DNA of 64,000 nt from Actinophytocola gossypii (GCF_025165815.1 NZ_JAFFZE010000012.1:434001-498000), one strand, 5' to 3'. Shown: positions 9,066 to 18,492, counted from the first letter of the stretch. Made by a program: numbers and translations. The notes: generated by a model not told the origin, from the sequence alone.

Positions 9066-9340
9066 TCACCCGAACCGGATGAACGGTGGTGTTCGACGGC
9101 GGCGCAAAAGGAGTGTTCCTGGCGTTCCGCGCCGCGCTGATGTGCCGCCGCGATTGCGACACACTGCATCACCTGGGCGGCGCTCCCCTGGCGCCCTACA
9201 CCGCAGCCTGGTCGCCAACTGGCTGGCGGTCGTCGGGGGATCAGGCCCGCCCGTGCGGGGACGACCGCGTCCGGCACCGCGTGTTCTCGGTATCCACCCG
9301 AACCCGCGGATGACGCACTTGTTCACCCGAACTGGATGAA
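9066..9340. repeat. Direct repeat pair flanking 240 bp
   Basis: The 16-bp motif CACCCGAACYGGATGA occurs at about 9067 and again at about 9324 in the same orientation. The 240 bp between them hold no convincing gene. Together with the neighbouring transposase and CBS fragments this looks like debris of an insertion or a small mobile cassette. No other feature is seen from 8910 to 9460. Confidence 0.4.
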
Positions 9341-9467
9341 GCCCCGAACCCGTTGCCCGCGCCACGATGATCGGGCGGCGCAGGTCGACGGCAGCCGCGC
9401 CGCGGGGGAGGCCCTCCTCCGGGACCCCGGGGAGGAGGATGACCGGCGACCGTCCGTGCCCCCAATC

Positions 9468-9644
9468 ATGACGGTTGCCGGTCGTCCGCCCACGGTGCGG
9501 CACTCGCTCGCGACGCGGCTACGAAAAGTGATCGGCCTACCAGTTGCCACCCTCGTTCCGGTGATCGTCGTGGTGTTGGCGATCGTCGGCGCCTCGGGTG
9601 TGTATGGTGGCCGCTGTCCGGCCTGGTCCCAGCCATTCGTCTGA
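9468..9644 (+). CDS. Possible small membrane protein, 58 aa
   Basis: From ATG 9468 the frame reads a basic N-terminus (RHSLATRLRKVIG) followed by one strong transmembrane segment (LPVATLVPVIVVVLAIVGAS) and a short tail. The single-helix layout is convincing, but there is no good ribosome site and I know no homologue. It lies 28 bp upstream of the phosphatase-like gene. Confidence 0.3.
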   Translation: MTVAGRPPTVRHSLATRLRKVIGLPVATLVPVIVVVLAIVGASGVYGGRCPAWSQPFV

Positions 9645-9671
9645 GGTGGATGACACGGCCGGAGGCTCAGC

Positions 9672-10331
9672 ATGTACCTGTGTGCGACCGCCACACCGCG
9701 GTTCCACATCCCTTTCGGGATTCTCTTCGTCAGCACTCACAACACCTTCCGATCCGCGCTCGCGGAGATCCTCACCAGAAGGCTGCTCGACGACCGGCTC
9801 GGGCTCGCCGCCGCCAGCTTCGGGGTGTCGAGTGCCGGCGTCCGTGCGGTCCCCGGCGCCCCCCTGAACCCCAACCTCCACACAGCGCTCGCCGAGAACG
9901 ACATCGGTGCCGCCGCCCGTGCGTTCAGGGCGCGCCCGCTCGGGGTGGGTCCGATCGCCGAGGCGGACCTCGTCCTCACCATGGGACGGGAGAGCCATCA
10001 CGCGGTGGTCGAGCTGGCACCCCGGATGCGGGCGAAAACGTTCTACCTGCTGGGGTTCGGTCGGCTGCTCGCCCGGCCGGTCCGGGGTCCGCTGCCGATC
10101 GACCCGGTGCGGCGTGCACGCACCGCCGTGCGGATGGCTGGTCGGCGACGCGGAGCCGGTTCGGAGATCCCGCCAGGACCGGACGAGCTACCGGATCCGG
10201 TGGACCAAACGGTCGCCACGCAGCGGTACGTCGCCGAGCAGATCACCACCTTCGTCCACCGGTTGGTGGTGTTCCTGACCGCGACGGTCGGGGTGGAGCC
10301 GCAGCGGATGCGGCACGAGCCCGTCGACTGA
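9672..10331 (+). CDS. LMW protein-tyrosine-phosphatase homologue without catalytic Cys
   Basis: 219 aa, with a GGAGG site six bases before ATG. The fold of low-molecular-weight tyrosine phosphatases is readable: ILFVSTHNTFRSALAE is the P-loop region, ADLVLTMGRESHHAVVELAP the following helix pair, and LPDPVDQTVATQRYVAEQI the DP general-acid loop and final helix. Active enzymes have VCxGNxCRS at the loop; here the first Cys is Ser (AGC codon) and the second is Phe, while Arg is kept. It should therefore bind phosphate but not form the phosphocysteine. It may be a pseudophosphatase or a decaying gene. No polysaccharide genes, the usual neighbours, are nearby. Confidence 0.75.
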   Translation: MYLCATATPRFHIPFGILFVSTHNTFRSALAEILTRRLLDDRLGLAAASFGVSSAGVRAVPGAPLNPNLHTALAENDIGAAARAFRARPLGVGPIAEADLVLTMGRESHHAVVELAPRMRAKTFYLLGFGRLLARPVRGPLPIDPVRRARTAVRMAGRRRGAGSEIPPGPDELPDPVDQTVATQRYVAEQITTFVHRLVVFLTATVGVEPQRMRHEPVD

Positions 10332-10597
10332 CCACCACGGACGACGAACCTGACGCAGAAGCCGAACATCTCTCCGCGATGCATCCCGGACCCCGAAGCT
10401 GTCGAGGAGCCTGCTGACGAACGGGAGTACATCCAGCGATGGCAGAACATTCACGAGCCTCCCATGCCGCACCACCGCGGCGCGGTTCACCCTCACCAGG
10501 TGAACGTGTGGTGCCGCTGTTCCAGCACAACCCACCAGGCGCTAGACATGCTTCACGGCACGAGGACAGAGGGCGAACCAATGTGGAGGGTAACATC

Positions 10598-11347
10598 GTG
10601 CGTTGCAAGGAGCTCGTGGCGGCCATCCTCGAGTTGTCCAATGTGGACACGGAATCACTGGATGAGGAGCTGTACCTGAACGCGCTGGTGCGGCATTCGG
10701 TCATCCTGCTCCGAGCCGACGATGCCGGCGTCCTCATAGCCGACGAGGACGGGCGGTTGTCCGCGGTGGCGGCGACGTCGGAGAACGCGCTGGTGCCGAT
10801 GTTGATGCAGTTGCGCGGCGAGGATGGGCCGAGCATCGAGTCCTATCGGCGCCGGGAGCCGAGGAGCCTGCCCGACCTGCACGCCGGCGACCGTTGGAAG
10901 GCCTTCGGTAACGCGTCCCGCAAGGCGGGGTTCTCCGCGGTCCACGCGATCCCGCTGTCGCTGCGCGACGACACCCTCGGCACGCTCACGCTCTACCGCC
11001 GCCGGACCGGGCCGATCGAAGCGGGCGACGCCCTCCTGGGCGCGGCGCTCACCGGGCTGGCGACCCTGCACCTGCAGGCAGGACGGGCCCTCGCACGCTC
11101 GACGTCGCTGAACGGTCAGCTCAAGACCGCGTTGCAGACCCGAATCGTTATCGAGCAGGCGAAGGGGATCCTGGCCGAGCGACTCGAACTCGACATGGAG
11201 GGCGCCTTCGAGGCGATGCGTGCGTACGCCCGCTACCAGCGTCGTCGGCTCGACGACGTCGCCCGCGAGGTCATCTGCAACTCCCCGACCGTGGCCCGGA
11301 TCGTCAACCACTCCGCCGAGCCGACCGCGCGGGGAGGTCGCAGATGA
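10598..11347 (+). CDS. GAF and ANTAR domain protein
   Basis: 249 aa from the GTG at 10598, which has a GGAGGG site seven bases upstream. An N-terminal GAF domain (about residues 15-165; AGVLIADEDGRLSAVAATSE) is followed by a C-terminal ANTAR RNA-binding domain (about 175-230; LQTRIVIEQAKGILAERLEL and AMRAYARYQRRRL). ANTAR proteins are sensor-controlled antiterminators that bind paired hairpins in nascent RNA. The stop overlaps the start of the downstream sigma factor gene by four bases, so the two are translated together and probably act in one stress response. Confidence 0.88.
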   Translation: MRCKELVAAILELSNVDTESLDEELYLNALVRHSVILLRADDAGVLIADEDGRLSAVAATSENALVPMLMQLRGEDGPSIESYRRREPRSLPDLHAGDRWKAFGNASRKAGFSAVHAIPLSLRDDTLGTLTLYRRRTGPIEAGDALLGAALTGLATLHLQAGRALARSTSLNGQLKTALQTRIVIEQAKGILAERLELDMEGAFEAMRAYARYQRRRLDDVAREVICNSPTVARIVNHSAEPTARGGRR

Positions 11348-12048
11348 CCTCCGTCGACAGGGCGAGGCTCATTCACGAGCACATTCCCCTTGTGCACCAG
11401 CAGGTTCAGGTCTTCATCGAGCATGTGTCCCGCGACGTCGACCGCGAGGAGCTCACCTCCGCGGGTCTGCTCGCGCTGGTGAGCACGGCCAGGTCCTTCG
11501 AGCCGTGGCGTGGTGTTCCGTTCCCCCGGTACGCCGGGGCCAGGCTCTACGGCGCGCTGGTCGACGAGCTTCGGTCACTGGACGGGCCGAACCCGGCCGC
11601 GCGGCGCCAGGTCCGCCGGATGAGGTCGGCCAGGGCACGGCTGACCACCATGCTCGGCCGCAAACCCACCTCGGTCGAGCTGTCTGTCTTCGTCGGCATA
11701 TCGGTGCCCACGATGGCCACCGTGACGTGGGAGGTGTACCGCACCACCGTCGTACACCTCCAGGAGCTGGTGCCGGGCACCCTCGAGAACCTGCTGTGGG
11801 ACGAGATGCCGGGACCCGAGGAGTTCGTAGTGCTCGAGGAGCAGGTGGCCCATCTGCGCGCCGCGATCACCGCGTTGCCGCCACGGCTGCGCCTGGTCGT
11901 GGTCGAGCACTTCATCCGCGACAGGTCGATGACCTCCATCGCCCGTGACCTCGCCGTGACGAGGTCACGGGTCTCCCAGCTGTGCGCGAAGGCAGTCGGC
12001 CGGTTGCGGGACAGCCTCGCCCGGCTCATCGAGGAGCCGAGGAACTGA
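11344..12048 (+). CDS. Sigma-70 family factor, WhiG/SigF-like
   Basis: 234 aa, with regions 2, 3 and 4. Region 2 is LVHQQVQVFIEHVSRDVDRE then LTSAGLLALVSTARSFEP and FPRYAGARLYGALVDELRSL, like FliA/WhiG/SigF sigma factors. Region 4 ends the protein: PPRLRLVVVEHFIRDRSMTS followed by the helix-turn-helix SRVSQLCAKAVGRLRDSL. The ATG overlaps the stop of the GAF-ANTAR gene (ATGA). No anti-sigma gene adjoins, but a STAS protein lies at 44.6 kb. Confidence 0.88.
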   Translation: MTSVDRARLIHEHIPLVHQQVQVFIEHVSRDVDREELTSAGLLALVSTARSFEPWRGVPFPRYAGARLYGALVDELRSLDGPNPAARRQVRRMRSARARLTTMLGRKPTSVELSVFVGISVPTMATVTWEVYRTTVVHLQELVPGTLENLLWDEMPGPEEFVVLEEQVAHLRAAITALPPRLRLVVVEHFIRDRSMTSIARDLAVTRSRVSQLCAKAVGRLRDSLARLIEEPRN

Positions 12049-12079
12049 CACCGGTGCCCACCCCACGAAAGGCGGTCCC

Positions 12080-12514
12080 ATGTTCGACCACCACTACTGC
12101 CCGGACGTGGTCGCCATGCGCACCGCGTTGGAGACGCTCTCGACCGCGGTGGACGACGACCTGATCGCCCGCCAGCTCACTCACCTGAGCGTGCTGCTCC
12201 AGCGACACCCCCCGAAGTCATCGGACCGGCTCGACGTGACCTCCCGGTGGCTCGTCGCCAAGCTGGAGGCCCTGCGGGACCTGGTGATGGCCCGGCGGTC
12301 ACCCCGGCTCGTCCACGTGGTGAACGACCTGGCTCACGAGCTGCTGCTCGCCCTCGACGACAACACACGGCGGTGGCACCCGCAGCCACCGCCGTGCTCC
12401 ATCTCCGGCGACCTTGACATGGATGCCACCACGCCGGGGCTCGCCATCACCATCCCCGGCGTCGGCCCCTCGGATCGGGCCCTGGAGCGCGGACCGCGGC
12501 ACGCGCGAAGGTGA
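12080..12514 (+). CDS. Hypothetical protein, 144 aa
   Basis: A helical, soluble protein following the sigma factor gene by 31 bp with an AAAGG before ATG, so likely the third gene of that operon. The first 95 residues are predicted helices rich in Leu and Asp (VAMRTALETLSTAVDDDLIA); the tail from residue 105 is Pro/Gly-rich. I recognise no family. A regulatory partner of the sigma factor is possible but unsupported. Confidence 0.55.
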   Translation: MFDHHYCPDVVAMRTALETLSTAVDDDLIARQLTHLSVLLQRHPPKSSDRLDVTSRWLVAKLEALRDLVMARRSPRLVHVVNDLAHELLLALDDNTRRWHPQPPPCSISGDLDMDATTPGLAITIPGVGPSDRALERGPRHARR

Positions 12515-12807
12515 GTTGACAGTCCTCGGCCGAACGGATGGGCCGTGACCGCGACCCCCAGAAGTCGATCCGGTGAATACGAAAAAGGGGCCGCTCGCGG
12601 CCATCTGCGGACTTCGTGATGGCCACCCCTTCCAAGTAGCGAAACAAACAGGAAAGTTGTCGAACCAGATATGGGCTAGCCTCGTACGCGGCCGGTCGAT
12701 GCGCACGCCAGAATCCGGTTGACACACTCGCCGGTACCAGGTCGAAAACCGCCGTCCCGGCGAGGACACACCGCGCCAAACGTGGACCGCTGGGTCCCCC
12801 TGCGGCC

Positions 12808-13319
12808 CGTCTGCTGTGGAACTTCCCCGACGCCGAGACCGTGACCCTCACCGGCGGCGCCCAGTTCCAGGGCAGCATCCTGACCGGCAACCCCGACAGC
12901 ATGACGACCGTGACCATGCCCGGCATCGCCGGTCGGTTCCTCACCGCCGGCTCGCTCACCCAGACCTCGCCGCCCGGGGGTGGGGCCAGGAGTTCCACGC
13001 CCACCCCTTCGAGGGCGACCTCCCTGCCTGCGGGACCGAGCCACCGACGACCACCACCACGACCACGACCACGACCAGCGAACCGTCCACGGGCGGCGAG
13101 ACGCCAACCGAGCCCACGGGCACGGAGCCGAGCCCTCCCTCCTGCGTGACCACAGCCGACGACGACGAGGAGGAGTGCGCGGTCGGCACCGGCGACAGCG
13201 AGACCTGGCTGCCGAGCACCGGCGTCGGGGCCGGCCCGCTGGTCGGGCTCGGCGCCCTGCTACTCGCCAGTGGCACCCTGCTCGCCGTGCTCGCCCGCCG
13301 GCATGCCAAACGTCCATGA
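12808..13319 (+). pseudogene. Truncated, frameshifted choice-of-anchor-A surface protein
   Basis: This is a decayed copy of the 3' third of the intact gene at 18493-19839. It opens mid-gene with [20 protein letters not shown] and continues through [16 protein letters not shown]; near 12975-12985 the frame shifts relative to the intact copy, after which [13 protein letters not shown], a Thr-rich spacer, and the anchor (WLPSTGVG, a hydrophobic helix, RRHAKRP) follow in another frame. About 280 N-terminal codons, including the signal peptide, are missing. The LPSTG motif shows the ancestor was sortase-anchored. From 12515 to 12807 I see no gene. Confidence 0.75.
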
Positions 13320-13814
13320 CGAAAGGGCCTCCGCTTGCCCGCCCAGTGCGGTGGCCAAGGACGTTCACCGTGTCTCGCGACGGCCCAGACACCCTGGCGG
13401 GCATTCCGAACAGGGCGCCAGGTGGCGGTGACGTTTGCCGCACCGCCACGCGGGTCGTCGCGCGGGCCGGTGGGCGTTGTGCCCGCAGGCGCGCTGGGCG
13501 AAGACCTTCGCGGGCCCGCATGGCCGCGGTCCCGCCCTCCCCGGACCGGCTCGGGCGGCGGTTCCATCCCGTACGGGACGACCTGGCTCCGGCGACGTCG
13601 CGACCTGGCACCCGGCCGCGGCACGGTGGACGGCGGGTACGCACGGGTGAGGACGTCCAGCGCACGAAACGGAGGCAGCGGCCGGCGGCCGCGAAAATGA
13701 TGGGGCACTCGCGGCCACCGGCCGGCTTCACGAATCCGCCCGCCGGTTTCCCGGATCGTGAAGCACAGCAGGAACATTGTCAGGCCGCAAACCCGCGCGC
13801 CTCATCCGGGGCGG
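13320..13814. other. Gene-free spacer before first LuxR regulator
   Basis: No coding frame here has a plausible start, ribosome site and protein-like composition on either strand. The last 70 bases resemble the region before the second LuxR regulator: both share AAGCACAGCnGGAACATTGT (about 13760 and 21145), showing the duplication includes upstream control DNA. Confidence 0.5.
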
Positions 13815-13840
13815 GTGAATGCGCACCGGTGTGCCTTCAC
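13815..13840. promoter_or_regulatory. Palindrome upstream of first LuxR gene
   Basis: A 26-bp near-perfect palindrome, outer arms GTGAA and TTCAC around a CACCGGTG core, with only two mismatched base pairs. It is followed by TCATTTGGG. The same outer arms followed by TCATTCGGG occur upstream of the paralogous LuxR gene (21198-21224) at a similar distance from the conserved start of the protein. Conservation in both copies argues for a binding site, perhaps of the LuxR proteins themselves. Confidence 0.55.
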
Positions 13841-14013
13841 TCATTTGGGTTCCCACCACTTATCCGGGCCGACCGTGTCCTAACCTCGGAGAGCGTGGTC
13901 GGGAATGCTGGGGATAGACATCAAGCGCCAGTACCGGGTTGGAAAACCTCCGTGCCGCCGTTGCCGGCCGGCCGGGTGGAAAGATCCCGTCTCACTGACG
14001 TGCTCAAGCAAAC

Positions 14014-16539
14014 ATGTCCGGCGAGGAGGAAACCCGTTGGCCGAGGGTGGTGTTGGTGTGCGCGCCGCCGGGGTTCGGTAAGACGACGCTGTTGGCCGCG
14101 GCCGTGCGCCGGTGCCGCCGCGAGGGCTTCGCGACGGCGTGGGTGAACGTCGACGAGCACGACAACGACCCGTTCGTGTTGTGGTCGGCCGTTCTCACCG
14201 CTCTGGAGAGCGCGGGCGTCCTCGACGGCGCACAACCGGAGCCCTGCCCGCCGGAACCCGGTGAGGAGGAGCGCTTCGTCACCGCGTTGCGCGAGGCGAT
14301 CGACCGTCAGCGACGCGAGGTGTGGTTGGTTCTCGACGACGTCCAACGGCTGCACGAGGACGACGTCCTGAACGGGCTGGAGCTGTTGCTGGCCAACCTG
14401 CCCAAGCGCCTCCACGTCGTCATCAGCACCCGTGTCGCCGAGCCCGTACCACTGCGCCGGCTGCGCCTCGCCGGCATTCTCCGGGAGGTGCGGGCAATCG
14501 AGCTCTGCTTCACCGAGGCCGAGACGGCTGCCCTGCTACGCGGCCACGGTGTGACGCTGACGCAGCCCGACCTCGCCCGCCTGATGGTGCGCACTGACGG
14601 CTGGCCCGCCATCGTTCGGTTGGCCGCGATGGCTCTGGCCGCGTCGGACGACTACATCGCGACCATCGACTCGTTCGTCGAAACCGACCGCGCGGTGGCG
14701 GACTACCTCGTGGGCGAGGTGCTCTCGAAGCTCCCCGCCGACGTTCAGGAGTTTCTGTTCCGCACGAGCGTCTGCGAGTGCGTCACCGTCGAGCTCGCCG
14801 TCGAGCTGACCGGACGGGACGACGCGGGCGCACTGCTGGAACGGCTCGAGCGCGGCAACACGCTGGTGTCCAGGTGCTCGCCGCACAGCGAATGGTTTCG
14901 GTACCACTCGCTGCTGCTGGGCTACCTGCGCATGGCCCTGCGGTCCCGTTCACTGGCGACCGTGACCCAGCTGCACCGCGTCGCCGCGGACTGGTTCGTG
15001 AGGCAGGGCGACGCGCTCGCCGCGCTGCCGCACGCGATCGGCGTCGGCGACCACGACCTGATGGCGGACCTCGTCGTCCAGTACGGGCCCGCGGTCGTCC
15101 TCGGTGGCCAGACGCGGACCCTGCGTCGGCTGAGCAGGAAGCTGCCGCGGGCGGTGGTGGAACGACCAGTCGTGCGCGCCATGCTCGCGATCGCCGAGCT
15201 GTCGACCGGCGACCGCTACCTGGCCGAGGAACGGCTCGCCAAGCTGTCCGCGGGCTTTCGGGACACCGACGACCCGGTGGTCCGCGACCTCTCGCTGGTG
15301 GCGCTGACGCAGCACGCGCGGTTGACCGGCCGGCTGTCTCCGCGGGTGGAAGAACTGGACGCCCGCCTCGACCACATCGAGGACACGGACCTGCGCATGC
15401 TCGCACTCATCAACCGCGGCACGGTGCTGTTCTGGCTCGGCCACCTCCAGCGTGCCCAGGGCGACCTGGAACGCGCGTTGGACCTGGCGAGGGAACGGGG
15501 CTACAGCCACGCGGGCGCGCACTGCCTGAGCCACCTGTCGGCGGTCGCCGGCGCCGCGAACGACATCGACACCATGGCGCGGGTGGCGAACGAGGCCATC
15601 GGGTTCGCCCACGAGCACGGCGTGGGCGCCAACCCCAGCACGAGCATCGCCCACGCCGCGGCCGCGTGGGCGGCCTACCAGTCGCTCGACGACGAGACCG
15701 CCCGCGCGGAGGCACGGACGGCCGCCGCACTCGCCCCGGCGAGCGGTGACCGGACCGTCGAGCTGTGCGCGCGGTCCGTGGCGGCTATCGCCGCTTCGAC
15801 CGAGCACGCGTACGACGCCCTGCTGCGGCTGCGCGAGATCTGGGGCGCGCTGGGCCGCAGCGAGCGGCTCCAGACGTCCATGGTGGCCATCGTCGGCGTC
15901 ACCGAGCAGAAGCTGGCATTGCGGCTCAGCAGGTCGGACTGGGCCGCCGAGGTCCCCCACCGGGCGTCGATGTGGATTGCCGGCAGCGGCGAGCTCCTGT
16001 TCATGCGCGCCCGCGTGCACGCCTACCACGGCCACACCACGACCGCGCGAGCCCAGCTGGACAAGATCACGTGCGGACTGGCCCGCTGCGTGGCGAGCAA
16101 CACCGAGATCGAGGCCCACGTGCTGGTCGCGTCGCTGGCCGAACGGGCCGGCGACGAGCAGACCGCGCGCACCCAGCTGCTCGCCGGCCTGGAGAAGGCC
16201 GAGCCTGGCCACGTCCTGCGCCCGTTCGTCGACACCGGACGTGACCTGCGGGCGCTCCTGGCTCGCCAGGTGGGCCGACTCGGCCAGCTCGACACGTTCG
16301 CCGCCGAGGTCCTGGAGGCGATGCCCGCCACACCCCAGGGGACTGGTGCGGAGCTCAGCCCCCGCGAGGCGCGGCTGCTGCTCGAACTACCGTCGCTGAG
16401 CACGACCGAGGAGATCGCCAGCACCATGTACGTCTCGGTGAACACGGTGAAGACGCACCTGCGCAGCATCTACCGCAAGCTCGGGGTCTCGAACCGGCGG
16501 GAGGCCGTATTCGTTGCGCGGCAGCAAGGTCTGCTCTGA
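14014..16539 (+). CDS. LuxR family regulator, MalT-like (copy 1, 5' frameshift)
   Basis: An 841-aa large ATP-binding LuxR regulator. Walker A is APPGFGKTTLLAA, Walker B VWLVLDDVQRL, then winged-helix and tetratricopeptide-like helices, and a C-terminal LuxR helix-turn-helix (LSPREARLLLELPSLSTTEE, then VSVNTVKTHLRSIYRKLGV). Compared with its paralogue at 21239-23935 it lacks one base near 14010-14040. The conserved N-terminal segment (VPPLPAGRVERSRL) lies upstream at about 13895-14030 in a different frame. Either translation begins at ATG 14014, which has no ribosome site, or the gene is inactivated, or the base loss is a sequencing error. MalT-type proteins activate transcription on binding ATP and an inducer. 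Confidence 0.8.
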   Translation: MSGEEETRWPRVVLVCAPPGFGKTTLLAAAVRRCRREGFATAWVNVDEHDNDPFVLWSAVLTALESAGVLDGAQPEPCPPEPGEEERFVTALREAIDRQRREVWLVLDDVQRLHEDDVLNGLELLLANLPKRLHVVISTRVAEPVPLRRLRLAGILREVRAIELCFTEAETAALLRGHGVTLTQPDLARLMVRTDGWPAIVRLAAMALAASDDYIATIDSFVETDRAVADYLVGEVLSKLPADVQEFLFRTSVCECVTVELAVELTGRDDAGALLERLERGNTLVSRCSPHSEWFRYHSLLLGYLRMALRSRSLATVTQLHRVAADWFVRQGDALAALPHAIGVGDHDLMADLVVQYGPAVVLGGQTRTLRRLSRKLPRAVVERPVVRAMLAIAELSTGDRYLAEERLAKLSAGFRDTDDPVVRDLSLVALTQHARLTGRLSPRVEELDARLDHIEDTDLRMLALINRGTVLFWLGHLQRAQGDLERALDLARERGYSHAGAHCLSHLSAVAGAANDIDTMARVANEAIGFAHEHGVGANPSTSIAHAAAAWAAYQSLDDETARAEARTAAALAPASGDRTVELCARSVAAIAASTEHAYDALLRLREIWGALGRSERLQTSMVAIVGVTEQKLALRLSRSDWAAEVPHRASMWIAGSGELLFMRARVHAYHGHTTTARAQLDKITCGLARCVASNTEIEAHVLVASLAERAGDEQTARTQLLAGLEKAEPGHVLRPFVDTGRDLRALLARQVGRLGQLDTFAAEVLEAMPATPQGTGAELSPREARLLLELPSLSTTEEIASTMYVSVNTVKTHLRSIYRKLGVSNRREAVFVARQQGLL

Positions 16540-16579
16540 GCGCGCGGAGGCCACCCACCCGGGGTGTGGCATCCGCCTG

Positions 16580-16915
16580 TCAGGACGCGTTGTCGACCAC
16601 GGCCGCGCAGGTGTCGCACGGGGTGGGGCGGGCCTGGTCGGCCTCGTCCGTCCGGAGCTTGCCGACGAGCAACTCGTGTGGCGTGAACCGGCGTGTGGCG
16701 GCTTGCGCGTGTGACTCCCAGTCCTCGGCCTGGTGTTCGAAGGCCTCGACGGCCGTGCAGACGGCGGCCGCCAGCCACCACGGCAGTTCGTTGTCCTTCC
16801 CGAGGGCCCGCCACGCGTTCGCCACGTCACGGGTAACGGCGACGAAGTCCTCGTTCGGTTCGCCGTACTTCTGGTAGGCGTCCTCCCAGGCGGTCACCAG
16901 ATCCGAGATAGTCAC
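16580..16915 (-). CDS. Small helical protein paired with LuxR module (copy 1)
   Basis: 111 aa. The start is the GTG at 16915, chosen because the decayed paralogue at 19845-20121 aligns exactly there (V-T-I-S-D-L-V-T-A-W against M-R-S-P-E-L-A-K-A-W), with AAAGGACGG upstream in both. The conserved core is WEDAYQKYGE, then AVTRDVANAWRALG, LPWWLAAAVCTAVEAFEHQ and AEDWESH. It ends with a CDTC pair that could bind a metal. I know no family name. It is convergent with the LuxR gene, 41 bp away. Being retained beside both LuxR and surface-protein copies suggests a role in that module. Confidence 0.65.
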   Translation of the reverse strand: MTISDLVTAWEDAYQKYGEPNEDFVAVTRDVANAWRALGKDNELPWWLAAAVCTAVEAFEHQAEDWESHAQAATRRFTPHELLVGKLRTDEADQARPTPCDTCAAVVDNAS

Positions 16916-16959
16916 GCCGTCCCCGTCCTTTCCGTAAGGCATGCCGTGCACGTTCCTGA

Positions 16960-17620
16960 AAGCGCGGACATCAAGTCAGCATCTTTCCGACGGGGTCGAA
17001 CCGTGTCGTCCTCCGTTGCGGGTGAGCTCACGGCGTCCCTTCCGAGGAGGCAAGCACTTCGACATCGTCGGGGTCAGTCACGAGAAGAACCCCTTCGCCG
17101 GACTCGAACCGACGTCAAGCCGAACGGCTGGATCTAGTACGAGGGCAAACAACGACTCGGCGTCCACCGCGACCTCGTAGGCGAGATGACGGCGGCCGCG
17201 AACGCAGGCTGGTGCGACAGCCAGGAGCCCGGATTCCTTCGTCCCGTGCCCTCCTTCTGTCCGTGAATGCGGCAGCGCCTTGGTCCGCTCGGTGAACGGG
17301 TGGCCGGTCTCCGTGGTCGGCGACACGTGCTTGGTGTCGAGGCGGAGCGGCCGGGTCAGTCGCGGGAGAACTGGCGGATGATGAGGTCCCCGGAGATTCG
17401 GCAGATGCGTTGGGCGACGTCGGTGCCGCGCGGATAGTGGTCGGCCGGACAACGCCAGCCACAGTGACCGCCACGGACCGATGCGGCGCGGGATGCCGAC
17501 TGTGCCACCGGAATGAGTCCATCTGTACCCGGGCAACCGGAACGCCGGGCCGGGCCGCGACCCGACCGGCGAAAGCCGCCAGCTCGAACCTCACGGCCGT
17601 AGGCGTTGCGCCGTTCCGAC
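16960..17620. other. Gene-free spacer
   Basis: I find no coding frame that looks protein-like, no ribosome site paired with a start, and no RNA gene in this 660-bp stretch. Frames on both strands are Arg/Pro/Ser-rich, as expected for non-coding high-GC DNA. Confidence 0.4.
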
Positions 17621-17625
17621 CGGTT

Positions 17626-17930
17626 CTACGTCAATCGCAGCAGGTTTCCTTCCCGGTGCAGGAGGACGGGTGGGTGGGCCGCCGAGAGCGGACGTCGCCC
17701 GCGACGGCTCTGCCATCGACGGAACTCGGAGCCACCGAGGAGCGTGGAGTAGGCGAACGACTCGAGTTCGAGCGCCGCCGGCACGTCCAGCCCGACACCC
17801 GCGCGGAGAACGTGCGCCAGCACGATCGCGGCCTGCGGCCACTCCTCCGCGATGTCCCGCAACGCGGCCGCGTCGGCGACCGGGTCGTCACACGCGACGA
17901 ACTCCCGGGTGGGTAGGGCATATCCCGCGG
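17626..17930 (-). pseudogene. Enoyl-CoA hydratase-like protein remnant
   Basis: The minus-strand frame reads [20 protein letters not shown], then WPQAAIVLAHVLRAG, DVPAALELESFAYSTLLGGS and EFRRWQ. It then gives PPVLLHREGNLLRLT and a stop. This is the inter-domain part of a two-part enoyl-CoA hydratase/isomerase family protein common in actinobacteria; the crotonase core that should follow is absent, replaced by a stop, and the upstream part is unrecognisable to about 18200. A clear 3'-truncated remnant. Confidence 0.55.
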
Positions 17931-18429
17931 GACCAGCGTGAGGTCGAGCATCGGTAACATCCACACGGCGCACCACGGTCCAGGTGCGTACGCGGTCGCC
18001 TCGGGCGAACCGGTGACCGCAGCGAATGTCGAGCATGTGTCGGGCATACGCCCAGCCGAGATCGAGCCCGACGCCGGGTGGATCGCATTCACGTTCCTCC
18101 CTGGAGGCGGGGGCGAGGTGGCCTCTTCGACTTCCGCTACGACCGAGACCGCGCGTTCGAACTCCTATGCCGGGACAGACAGCCAGCTTCCACGGCACGT
18201 TCGGAACGCGTGCTTCCCGGGGCGAAGTTCGCCGAGGCGTTCTGACTCCTGCCGCGTCGGCAAGATCGTGCTCGGCCTGGCCCTGCCGCAGCCGCTACGG
18301 CGGACAGTTCCCGGGCTGATCGACTCACCGCCGAGCACGAGGACGAGGAGCGGAACCCATGGCACTTCGGCCGGAGGGCCGACGTCTTTCGTTGCCCGGA
18401 CCGGCGAGAGGTCGTGTCACCGTTCGACC

Positions 18430-18449
18430 AATAGGCCATTCGGCCTATT
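18430..18449. promoter_or_regulatory. Inverted repeat upstream of the surface-protein gene
   Basis: Perfect 8-bp arms AATAGGCC and GGCCTATT around a four-base loop, ending 43 bp before the GTG start of the choice-of-anchor-A gene. Lack of a T-run and position before a start favour an operator over a terminator. A short ORF-like stretch upstream ends at a TAG just inside it (18431-18433 region), but I could not identify that stretch. Confidence 0.45.
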
Positions 18450-18492
18450 CTGTTACTCCAAGGAGGGTGTATATCCACAGCGGGAGGAAGTT

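Noticed and set aside
18100-18433. Plus-strand protein-like stretch ending before the surface-protein gene ([17 protein letters not shown])
   Set aside because: Readable for about 40 codons in changing frames only, with no start and no family I could name; not enough to call a gene.
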